Below are positions 1 to 6,206 of a DNA stretch of 12,293 nucleotides, one piece after another. Source of the stretch: an uncultured bacterium (GTDB lineage: Bacteria > Bacillota > Clostridia > Lachnospirales > Lachnospiraceae). A program made the position numbers and the translations under genes. Positions within the stretch are counted from its first letter, which is position 1. The number at the start of each line of letters is the position of its first letter. The stretch lies in the NCBI GenBank assembly GCA_946061355.1, contig CAMGRE010000057.1, positions 1 to 12,293 of the forward strand, written 5' to 3'. The notes beneath the pieces were generated by a model. The model was not told the DNA's origin and did not search any database. It worked only from the letters and a program-made list of their open reading frames with translations.

Positions 1-98
1 TGGACAATGGCGAGAACGTGACGATCGTCTGCGACGGCACAGATGAGGAGAAGGCGCTGGAAGGCATCGAGAAGTTTTTGATCGGAGAGGCTTCATAA
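1..98 (+). CDS. HPr-like PTS phosphocarrier protein, C-terminal end only
   Basis: The window opens inside this gene. Reading codons from base 3 gives 31 residues ending GIEKFLIGEAS before TAA at 96-98. The pattern NGENVTIVCDGTDEEKAL followed by a short amphipathic helix matches the last strand and C-terminal helix of HPr-family proteins, where a Gly-x-x-Val-Thr-Ile strand leads into an acidic DEE-xAL helix. HPr carries phosphate from enzyme I to sugar-specific EIIA proteins in the cytoplasm, and in Firmicutes its Ser46-phosphorylated form works with CcpA. Neither the His15 nor the Ser46 region lies in the window, so I cannot say whether this is canonical PtsH or a paralogue such as Crh. The stop is 9 bases before the lipid kinase start, so the two are probably cotranscribed. 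Confidence 0.7.
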   Translation, partial: DNGENVTIVCDGTDEEKALEGIEKFLIGEAS

Positions 99-107
99 AG
101 ATAAATT

Positions 108-1016
108 ATGAAAAAAGACTTACTGTTTATCTATAATCCCAATGCGGGAAAAGGACGGATCCGGAACAGGCTGATGGACATTATTGCAGTGCTTTCCCAA
201 GCGGGATACGCTGTGACGGTATTTCCCACCGAAAAGCACGGTGATGCAGTCTGCGCCGCCAGAGACAGAGACCGCAGATTCAGTATGATCGTCTGCAGTG
301 GCGGAGATGGGACGTTAGATGAAGTGGTAACCGGCATTCTAGCTTCCGGCAGACATGTGCCTGTCGGATATATTCCTGCGGGAAGCACCAATGATTTTGC
401 AGTGAGTTTAAGACTTCCCCGAAATATGGTGAAAGCGGCTGAGATTGCGGTGAACGGCAGAAAATACGCCTGTGATGCAGGCGCGTTCAATCAGGACAGT
501 TTTGTGTACATTGCGGCATTCGGTCTGCTTACGGAGGTTTCCTATGAGACACCGCAGGAGATCAAGAATGTGCTGGGACACCTGGCATATCTGCTCGAGG
601 GAATGAAGAGTCTGTCCGCTTATCGGACATACCAGATGAAGGTTTTTTATGACGATATCTGCATCGAGGACGAATTCCTTTTCGGTATGGTGACGAATTC
701 CGTTTCGGTGGGAGGTTTTCGGAAGATCACAGGCAAATATGTCGAACTGGATGACGGTGTGTTTGAGGTGACACTGATCCGTAAGCCAAAAGATATTTTA
801 GAATTGAATCAGATCATGACTGCTCTTGTGAGCAGAAATATAGATGCACAGTGTATGTATTCCTTCAAGACGAAGGAGATTCGCTTTGAGTCGGCAGAAG
901 ATGTGGCATGGACTCTGGATGGAGAATTTGGCGGAAACCATAAACATGTAAATATTAAAAACCTTCATCGGGCCATCGAGATTATGGTTGCCGGTCGAGG
1001 GGAAGATAAGGGGTGA
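108..1016 (+). CDS. YegS/BmrU/DagK-family lipid kinase
   Basis: Predicted cytoplasmic or membrane-associated diacylglycerol/lipid kinase of 302 residues, the usual length for the family. The N-terminal strand LLFIYNPNAGKG (residues 5-16) and the GGDGT nucleotide-binding motif (65-69), followed by an acidic DEVVTG stretch, define the DAGK catalytic domain. A second family motif, IPAGSTNDFA, lies around residues 88-97, and WTLDGE near the C-terminus matches the DGE that closes the domain. Family members phosphorylate diacylglycerol or related lipids with ATP; in Gram-positives DgkB recycles the diacylglycerol released by lipoteichoic acid synthesis. The exact lipid cannot be read from sequence. 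The ATG at 108 follows the HPr stop by 9 bases with only a weak purine tract before it, consistent with translational coupling. Its TGA (1014-1016) overlaps the ribosome binding site of the next gene. Confidence 0.9.
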   Translation: MKKDLLFIYNPNAGKGRIRNRLMDIIAVLSQAGYAVTVFPTEKHGDAVCAARDRDRRFSMIVCSGGDGTLDEVVTGILASGRHVPVGYIPAGSTNDFAVSLRLPRNMVKAAEIAVNGRKYACDAGAFNQDSFVYIAAFGLLTEVSYETPQEIKNVLGHLAYLLEGMKSLSAYRTYQMKVFYDDICIEDEFLFGMVTNSVSVGGFRKITGKYVELDDGVFEVTLIRKPKDILELNQIMTALVSRNIDAQCMYSFKTKEIRFESAEDVAWTLDGEFGGNHKHVNIKNLHRAIEIMVAGRGEDKG

Positions 1017-1020
1017 AAGT

Positions 1021-2103
1021 ATGTTATCCAGCCAGGTGATACAGGCGAGTATTGATGAACTGAGAGGAATTTCCAAGATTGATCTGAGTGTGATGGATAT
1101 GCAGGGGCAGGTGATCGCCTCTACTTTTGATTATACGGAACCATCACGTGAACTGCTTCTTGAATTTGCCGATTCCGCAGCAGACAGTCAGGTGATCGGC
1201 GGTTGCCATCTCTTTAAGGTATTTGACGACGGTGAGCCGGCATATCTGCTCATGGCAAAGGGAAATGACGATGCCTATATGATCGGCAAGATCGCAGTGA
1301 GTCATATGGGACAGCTTCTCACGGCATATCGTGAGAAATTTGACCGTAATAATTTCTTTCAGAATCTTTTGCTGGATAACCTGCTGCTGGTTGATATTTA
1401 TAACCGGGCGAAAAAGTTACATATACAGGCGGATGTTGACCGTGCTGTTTTCCTGATCGAACCGGAGGGTGACGGTGAGCTGATGGAGCTTCTCAGGAGT
1501 CTGTTTTCTCCTCAGAATGGTGATTATATCACAGCAGTTGAGGAGAAAAATATCGTGTTGGTCAAAGCGCTTGCCGGAGGCGAGAGCTATAACGAATGCA
1601 AAACGATCGCAAGTACTATTGTGGACATGATCAACTCCGAGGCGATGATCAATGCCAAGGTTGCTTACGGAACGATTGTTCATGAGCTAAAGGATGTGTC
1701 AAAGTCTTATAAAGAGGCTAAGATGGCGTTGGATGTCGGCAAAATCTTTTATGCAGGGAAAAATGTGATGGCGTACAATACGCTGGGGATTGGCCGCCTG
1801 ATCTACCAGCTTCCGTTGAATCTCTGTCAGATCTTTATCCGTGAAATATTCGGAAGCGATACGCTGCCGAAGGAGATTGATGAAGAAATTCTCGGCACGG
1901 TGCAGAAGTTCTTCGAGAATAATCTGAATATCTCGGAGACTTCGAGACAGCTCTACGTGCACAGAAATACACTTGTTTACCGCATTGAGAAGTTGCAGAA
2001 GGCTACGGGTCTTGACATGAGAGTGTTTGAGGATGCGCTGACCTTCAAGATCGCCCTGATGGTATCGAATTATATTCAATATTTGGAATCCACAGAATAT
2101 TGA
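1021..2103 (+). CDS. CdaR/PucR-type transcriptional regulator
   Basis: A 360-residue DNA-binding regulator. The C-terminal ~55 residues (FFENNLNISETSRQLYVHRNTLVYRI and onward) are a textbook PucR/CdaR helix-turn-helix: an asparagine-rich helix, then RxLxVHRNTLxYRI as recognition helix. The middle (~140-250) resembles the degenerate GGDEF-like domain of CdaR proteins (KVAYGTIVHELKDVSKSYKEAKMAL), and the first ~130 residues could be a diacid_rec-like ligand domain, though weakly recognisable. CdaR proteins usually activate sugar-acid or glycerate catabolism genes; no such genes are visible here, so the ligand is unknown. I chose ATG 1021 rather than the upstream ATG at 988 because AAGGGGTGAAAG sits directly before it and the longer form would overlap the lipid kinase. 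It starts 4 bases after the lipid kinase stop, so the two are an operon. Confidence 0.85.
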   Translation: MLSSQVIQASIDELRGISKIDLSVMDMQGQVIASTFDYTEPSRELLLEFADSAADSQVIGGCHLFKVFDDGEPAYLLMAKGNDDAYMIGKIAVSHMGQLLTAYREKFDRNNFFQNLLLDNLLLVDIYNRAKKLHIQADVDRAVFLIEPEGDGELMELLRSLFSPQNGDYITAVEEKNIVLVKALAGGESYNECKTIASTIVDMINSEAMINAKVAYGTIVHELKDVSKSYKEAKMALDVGKIFYAGKNVMAYNTLGIGRLIYQLPLNLCQIFIREIFGSDTLPKEIDEEILGTVQKFFENNLNISETSRQLYVHRNTLVYRIEKLQKATGLDMRVFEDALTFKIALMVSNYIQYLESTEY

Positions 2104-2121
2104 TTGTCTATTGTCATGAAT

Positions 2122-2184
2122 AACCCTGTTTCCGCATATAGTAGTCATAGAGAGTTTGATTCTATGACGGGAGGGAACAGGGTT
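2122..2184 (+). promoter_or_regulatory. Nested inverted repeat covering the start of the next gene
   Basis: AACCCTGTTTCC (2122-2133) pairs with GGGAACAGGGTT (2173-2184) over 12 positions with a single G-U pair. Inside it GTCATAGA (2144-2151) pairs perfectly with TCTATGAC (2161-2168) around a 9-base loop. As RNA this is a two-tier stem. The GGGAGG ribosome binding site (2169-2174) sits in the internal loop and edge of the outer stem, and the first two bases of the TTG start (2183) are paired. No U-run follows, so it does not look like an ordinary terminator for the upstream gene. It could be a translation-controlling leader or, read as DNA, an operator palindrome. Function is inferred from position only. 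Confidence 0.5.
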
Positions 2185-3121
2185 GTCTTATTTCAAGAAG
2201 TTTATTTCCTATTTTGAGTATTATGAATATGGCTGCAGGATCAAAAACGGCGGACATATGAAGGTGCTGGTTCACGACGATAAAGTGATCATGGATCTGC
2301 ATCTCAGGGGATTGCCCTGTACGGAGAGCAGACTGTGCGAGATCCGTTCTCTCGGCAGCAGAAGCGCTTCCCTCGGAAGATTCCCGCTGGACAGAGGGAC
2401 AGGCTACTACAATGCCTGCTACTACGCGGGAGATATGGACGGTGCAGGGTTGTCTGTATTTGATATTACCGGACTGCAGATCGGGCTGGATGATGAGCGC
2501 TACTGCCAGACCACATGGGATTGGGAGCAGATTGGGAAAAATACGGGAAATCAGGAACAGACCAGGAAGAATACAGGGGATCGGGAGCAGAGTGTGAAAG
2601 GTGCAGAGGAGCGGGAGCCGATTATGGAAAGGGAAAGTGAACTTTTCGCGCAGGAACTGCATCTGGAGGAAGAAGAACCAGATCCGTCTGCGTCCATCTC
2701 GGAGGATAAATGGCAGCAGCTCTGCGCATTATATCCCGTGTGTCATCCATTTGGCAGCAAGGAGGATTACGTATCGATCACGCCGGGAGATTTCGTGGTG
2801 CTGCGCAAGGAATACCAGAACCTTGTCAGCAACAGCTTCCTTCTGCATGGCTTCTATAATTATCATCATATTATTCTCGGGAAAAAAGAAGATCCGATGG
2901 GCGAAATCTATTACCTGGGTGTTCCGGGCGCATATTACGAGCGGGAAAAGATGGTTGCCGTCATGTTCGGTTTTGAGGGATTCCAGGTATCGGATCAGAA
3001 AAGAAACAGCGGTGTGACCGGATTGACACATACGGACACAACCATTGCACAGAAAGATCATACCGTACAGCGTACACCGACAGGTGCATTCGGATATTAT
3101 ATGAGACGGGTGGAAATATGA
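2183..3121 (+). CDS. Protein of unknown function, DUF6128-like
   Basis: A 312-residue soluble protein with no signal peptide or membrane segment. I do not recognise a function. The C-terminal part (about W177 to 312) contains YPVCHPF, ITPGDFVVLRKEYQNLVSNSF, then LLHGFYNYHHIILG and YYLGVPGAYYEREK, a pattern I recall as DUF6128 in Lachnospiraceae; the family name is from memory. The N-terminal ~105 residues form a separate module with HMKVLVHDDKVIMDLHLRGL and LGRFPLDRGTGYY. The two are joined by a highly charged linker carrying four 10-residue repeats (residues 115-154). The start is TTG 2183, chosen because GGGAGG lies 8 bases upstream and the next in-frame ATG (residue 26) would remove the conserved-looking start. 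It follows the CdaR-type gene by 79 bases and ends convergently with the NrdG-type gene. Confidence 0.8.
   Translation: MSYFKKFISYFEYYEYGCRIKNGGHMKVLVHDDKVIMDLHLRGLPCTESRLCEIRSLGSRSASLGRFPLDRGTGYYNACYYAGDMDGAGLSVFDITGLQIGLDDERYCQTTWDWEQIGKNTGNQEQTRKNTGDREQSVKGAEEREPIMERESELFAQELHLEEEEPDPSASISEDKWQQLCALYPVCHPFGSKEDYVSITPGDFVVLRKEYQNLVSNSFLLHGFYNYHHIILGKKEDPMGEIYYLGVPGAYYEREKMVAVMFGFEGFQVSDQKRNSGVTGLTHTDTTIAQKDHTVQRTPTGAFGYYMRRVEI
2525..2644 (+). repeat. Degenerate 30-bp tandem repeat, four units, in frame
   Basis: Four consecutive 30-bp units begin at 2525, 2555, 2585 and 2615, each opening with GAGCAG or a near match (GAACAG, GAGCCG). They encode EQIGKNTGNQ, EQTRKNTGDR, EQSVKGAEER and the diverged EPIMERESEL. 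The period is exact, so the reading frame is kept. The first two units are most alike and the fourth is recognisable mainly by register. It forms the charged linker between the two modules of the unknown protein, and repeat number may vary between strains. Confidence 0.7.
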
Positions 3122-3125
3122 CATG

Positions 3126-3152
3126 ATTGTCAGTGTAGATTCCGACAATTTT
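3126..3152. terminator. Possible weak terminator between convergent genes
   Basis: ATTGTC (3126-3131) pairs with GACAAT (3144-3149), followed by a run of T to 3152. It lies between the ends of two convergent genes, where a terminator is expected. The stem is only 6 bp with a 12-base loop and few G-C pairs, so this is a tentative call. Confidence 0.25.
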
Positions 3153-3160
3153 CCTCCGGA

Positions 3161-3853
3161 TCATATCCCCCGCAACTGCGTGTTCGGGATCCACTGCTGC
3201 AGGATTTCCACAAAGTGATGCAGCGTACTCACATCATGGGCATGAAACCCGGGGAGCAACACAGCTTCCGAATCCTGATACGATTGCAGATAATATGCTT
3301 TGCATCCCGCAAGCCATTCTCCTATGACACGCATGTCATCTTCTGAGTGCAGTTCCTTTACAACCGTAGTGCGGAATTCATAGTCAAGTCCGCTGTCCTT
3401 GATGAGAGACACGGATTCCCGGACAGGGCGGATATCCAGACTGGGGATTCCTGCCGTTTTCATATATTTGTCCGGCGTATTTTTGATATCCATTGCAATA
3501 TAGTCCACAAGTTTTTTTCCCAGCAAATACTTCAGCATATCAGGGCGGGCGCCGTTTGTGTCCAGCTTCACTGCATAGCCGAGCGCTTTGACCTTTTCGA
3601 TAAACCCGGGCAGATCCGGCTGCAACGTCGGCTCGCCTCCGGTGATACACACGCCGGAGAGGATGCCCGTTCTTTTCTTCAGGAAATCAAACAATTCCTG
3701 CTCCGGGTGGACAGGCTGCGTATCCGGACACAACACCAACTCGCTGTTCTGACAGAACGGACACCGGAAGTTACAGCCGCCGGTGAATAGCGTGCAGGCA
3801 ACCCTTCCGGGGTAATCTAACAGTGTGGTTTTGTTTAGACCATATATCTCCAT
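3161..3853 (-). CDS. nrdG: Anaerobic ribonucleotide reductase activating protein (radical SAM, NrdG2-type)
   Basis: A 230-residue radical SAM enzyme. The N-terminus MEIYGLNKTTLLDYPGRV followed by GGCNFRCPFCQN gives the CxxxCxxC cluster motif at C27, C31 and C34, which holds the [4Fe-4S] cluster that cleaves S-adenosylmethionine. CITGGEPTLQ is the SAM-binding GGE motif. This arrangement is typical of the clostridial NrdG2 family, which makes the glycyl radical on the class III ribonucleotide reductase NrdD so that dNTPs can be made without oxygen. The length fits the family. No nrdD is in the window, so the assignment rests on family resemblance, and another glycyl radical enzyme partner cannot be excluded. 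The ATG at 3853 is preceded (minus strand) by AAAGGA about 13 bases upstream and by a good promoter, and the gene appears monocistronic. Confidence 0.85.
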   Translation of the reverse strand: MEIYGLNKTTLLDYPGRVACTLFTGGCNFRCPFCQNSELVLCPDTQPVHPEQELFDFLKKRTGILSGVCITGGEPTLQPDLPGFIEKVKALGYAVKLDTNGARPDMLKYLLGKKLVDYIAMDIKNTPDKYMKTAGIPSLDIRPVRESVSLIKDSGLDYEFRTTVVKELHSEDDMRVIGEWLAGCKAYYLQSYQDSEAVLLPGFHAHDVSTLHHFVEILQQWIPNTQLRGI

Positions 3854-3893
3854 AGTTCTGTCTGCGTCCTTTCGATTATTCTTCCATAAAAAC

Positions 3894-3922
3894 AGTATAG
3901 ATCATCCGGATCACAGAGGCAA
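3894..3922 (-). promoter_or_regulatory. Sigma-A-type promoter of the nrdG-like gene
   Basis: On the minus strand TTGCCT (3922-3917) and TATACT (3899-3894) are separated by exactly 17 bases, close to the housekeeping consensus. Transcription would begin near 3887, about 34 bases before the ATG at 3853. The -35 box lies 8 bp from the -35 box of the divergent MATE promoter. Confidence 0.6.
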
Positions 3923-3930
3923 ATAAATCA

Positions 3931-3960
3931 TTGTAAAGCTTTGAGAAATCCTGCTATAAT
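3931..3960 (+). promoter_or_regulatory. Extended -10 promoter of the MATE-GH114-MATE group
   Basis: TTGTAA (3931-3936) and a perfect TATAAT (3955-3960) are 18 bases apart, and TGC directly before the hexamer makes an extended -10. Transcription would begin near 3967, which places the MATE gene start at 4001 and rules out the ATGs at 3941 and 3959. Confidence 0.65.
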
Positions 3961-4000
3961 GGGTTTGTTGAATTTGGCAGATGTGGATGGCAGGAATACA

Positions 4001-5362
4001 ATGAAAAAAGTAGATTTCGAAAACGACTCCATTATCAAAAACATGATACAGACCTCCCTGCCGATGTTGGTTGCCCAGGTCATCAGCCTGTTATATAACA
4101 TTGTGGACCGCATCTATATCGGCAGGATTGAAGGTTGCGGCACACAGGCGCTCGGCGCCATAGGTCTCTGCTTCCCCATCATCATATTGATCGGCGGCTT
4201 TACCAATATGTTTGGTCTCGGTGGCGCTCCTCTGTTTTCCATTAATCTTGGAAAAAACGACAGGGAGAGAGCGGGCGACGTGCTGAACACGGCATTTCGA
4301 CTGGAGATCGTTGTGGGTGCGGTTCTCATGGCATTCTGCGAGCTGCTTGCTCCGCAGATCTTGTCGGTTGTCGGTGCAACTGCAGACGAACTTGCATTTT
4401 CGGTTCCTTACATAAGAATATACCTGATCGGAACGATATTTATCATGATTGCTACCGGCATGAACCCCTACATCAATGCGCAGGGATATTCCACGATCGG
4501 CATGAAATCCGTTCTGGTCGGAGCTGTTGCCAATATTGTACTCGACCCAATCTTTATTTTTGCCCTGGGATTCGGGGTAAACGGAGCAGCTGTCGCGACA
4601 GTGATCTCACAGCTGTTATCCGCGTTGTTTGTACTTAAGTTTCTTCTGGGACCTGGCAATGAATTCAGGATTTCCTTCCGGAACTTTTTTACATTTCCCT
4701 ATGCAAAAGATATTATCAGCCTCGGAATGTCGCCCTTTGTCATGCAGTGCACGAATTCTCTGGTATCAGTTGCCTGCAACAGCGTGCTGATGAGAACCGG
4801 CGGGGCGCTCTACGTGTCTGTCATGACGATTATTTCCTCGGTAAGACAGATTCTGGACACGCCGATCATGGCGATCACAGAGGGAACATCGCCGACAATT
4901 TCCTATAATTATGGTGCTCAGAGACCGAAAAGAGTCCGGGATGCCATTGTTTTCATGTCGGTGACAGCGATCGCATATACCTGCCTGATGTGGATTTTCA
5001 TTGAGAAGCTTCCGCTTTTGTTTATCGGAATCTTCAGCGATGATACTACGCTGCAGAAGTTAGCGCTGCGCCCGCTCCATTTATATTTCTTTGCTTTTGT
5101 CTTTCAGGCACTGCAGTATTCCGGACAGACCGTCTTTAAGGCACTGAATAAAAAGAAGCAGGCGATCTTTTTCAGCCTGTTCCGCAAAGTGATCATGGTG
5201 GTTCCGCTGACCTACCTGCTTCCAATTGCATTTGGCATGGGGACCGACGGAGTCTTTATTGCAGAGCCTGTTTCCAACGTCATCGGCGGTCTGGCATGTT
5301 TTATCACGATGACAGCGACCATGATTCCGGAGCTCGGGAGGATGAAAAGAAAGAGTGAATGA
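4001..5362 (+). CDS. MATE family multidrug/small-molecule exporter (MepA-like)
   Basis: A 453-residue polytopic membrane protein with the length and about 12 hydrophobic segments of a MATE antiporter, which exports cationic or other small molecules in exchange for Na+ or H+. Family-typical stretches are SLPMLVAQVISLLYNIVDRIYIG near the N-terminus (residues ~19-42), NPYINAQGYSTIGMKS and ANIVLDPIFIFALGFGVNGAA in the first half, and the repeated second half with ITEGTSPTISYNYGAQ. The overall look is closest to the MepA-like branch, but the substrate cannot be deduced. ATG 4001 is chosen because it follows AGGA by 5 bases and lies downstream of the predicted transcription start. The stop TGA (5360-5362) is one base before the ATG of the next gene, so the two are translationally coupled. 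Confidence 0.9.
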   Translation: MKKVDFENDSIIKNMIQTSLPMLVAQVISLLYNIVDRIYIGRIEGCGTQALGAIGLCFPIIILIGGFTNMFGLGGAPLFSINLGKNDRERAGDVLNTAFRLEIVVGAVLMAFCELLAPQILSVVGATADELAFSVPYIRIYLIGTIFIMIATGMNPYINAQGYSTIGMKSVLVGAVANIVLDPIFIFALGFGVNGAAVATVISQLLSALFVLKFLLGPGNEFRISFRNFFTFPYAKDIISLGMSPFVMQCTNSLVSVACNSVLMRTGGALYVSVMTIISSVRQILDTPIMAITEGTSPTISYNYGAQRPKRVRDAIVFMSVTAIAYTCLMWIFIEKLPLLFIGIFSDDTTLQKLALRPLHLYFFAFVFQALQYSGQTVFKALNKKKQAIFFSLFRKVIMVVPLTYLLPIAFGMGTDGVFIAEPVSNVIGGLACFITMTATMIPELGRMKRKSE

Positions 5363-5363
5363 T

Positions 5364-6179
5364 ATGTATAGAAGGCTTCTGTCATGTTTCCTGATATTGA
5401 TAAGTGTACTGTGCAGTCTGGCTGCATGTTCCAAGGAGACAGAACATTTCGAATATGTGGTATTGCTGGGAGAAGATCCCTCTGAGATAGAGAATTTCCC
5501 GGAGGCGGACATTCTTGTGATCGATGGAGAGTATTTCTCGGCTGAGGATCTGGCTTTCCTTAGAAAGAAGGGTGTAAAGAAGATCTATAGTTATCTGAAT
5601 ATCGGTTCATTGGAAAATTTCAGGGAATATTATGATACTTTTCTGGAGTATACACTTGGAACATATGATAACTGGCCGGAGGAGAGATGGATCGATGTGT
5701 CGGAGAAAGAGTGGCAGGATTTCATGGTCGAAAGAGCCGGGGAACTTGAACAAAAAGGGTTTGACGGCTTTTTTGTTGACAATACAGATGTGTATGATCA
5801 ATATCCGGGAGAAGAAATCTATGAAGGCATCTGCAGGATATTGATGGAATTGCAACATTTTGACAAGGATGTCATTATCAATGGCGGAGATGTTTTTGTA
5901 ACGAGATATATAGAATCCGGTCAGGAGCACGGACATATTTTCAGTGGTGTAAATCAGGAGGAGGTATATACCTCTTATGACTTTGAGAAAAATGAGTGCG
6001 GTCTCAGTACGGAAGAGGCCAGAGCGTATATGAAAGATTATCTTGAATTTGTGTCAGAAAACGGATATGAGGTATACACTTTGGAATACGCGACAGATGC
6101 CGGAGTAAAAAAGGCGGCTATGGAATACGCCGCAGAAAACGGATGGATCTGTTATGTGGCAGACCGGATAGAACTATAA
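5364..6179 (+). CDS. GH114-like glycoside hydrolase lipoprotein (endo-alpha-1,4-polygalactosaminidase-related)
   Basis: A 271-residue exported lipoprotein. A basic start (MYRR), a hydrophobic core and the lipobox SLAAC (acylated Cys22) predict membrane anchoring outside the cell. The mature part fits the GH114/TM1410 TIM-barrel family: early strand FEYVVLLG, then ADILVIDGEYFSAEDL, KKIYSYLNIGSLE, RWIDVSEKEWQDFM, the acidic strand GFDGFFVDNTD (D134, D139, D142) and VIINGGDVF. Known GH114 members cut alpha-1,4-linked galactosaminoglycans, including fungal and Pel-type exopolysaccharide. Substrate here is inferred from family only. An alternative GTG start at 5355 overlaps the MATE gene; ATG 5364 gives the better signal peptide. 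Ribosome loading probably depends on coupling with the upstream stop. By eye the region is more AT-rich than the second MATE gene. Confidence 0.82.
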   Translation: MYRRLLSCFLILISVLCSLAACSKETEHFEYVVLLGEDPSEIENFPEADILVIDGEYFSAEDLAFLRKKGVKKIYSYLNIGSLENFREYYDTFLEYTLGTYDNWPEERWIDVSEKEWQDFMVERAGELEQKGFDGFFVDNTDVYDQYPGEEIYEGICRILMELQHFDKDVIINGGDVFVTRYIESGQEHGHIFSGVNQEEVYTSYDFEKNECGLSTEEARAYMKDYLEFVSENGYEVYTLEYATDAGVKKAAMEYAAENGWICYVADRIEL

Positions 6180-6206
6180 CATTTTAAGGAAAGCGGGGAG
6201 AATCTT

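Noticed and set aside
2135..2143. CATATAGTA resembling a sporulation sigma-K/sigma-E -10 element
   Set aside because: It matches CATAnnnTA, but no -35 element at a suitable distance was found (the GAATA upstream is too close), and the bases lie in the internal loop of the inverted repeat.
2150..2160. GAGAGTTTGAT, identical to a stretch at the 5' end of bacterial 16S rRNA
   Set aside because: The match ends after about 11 bases, the following 16S sequence is absent, and these bases form part of the hairpin before the unknown gene. Chance resemblance.
3941..4000. Upstream ATG starts (3941, 3959) for the first MATE gene
   Set aside because: They lie inside or just after the promoter, upstream of the predicted transcription start, and lack ribosome binding sites.
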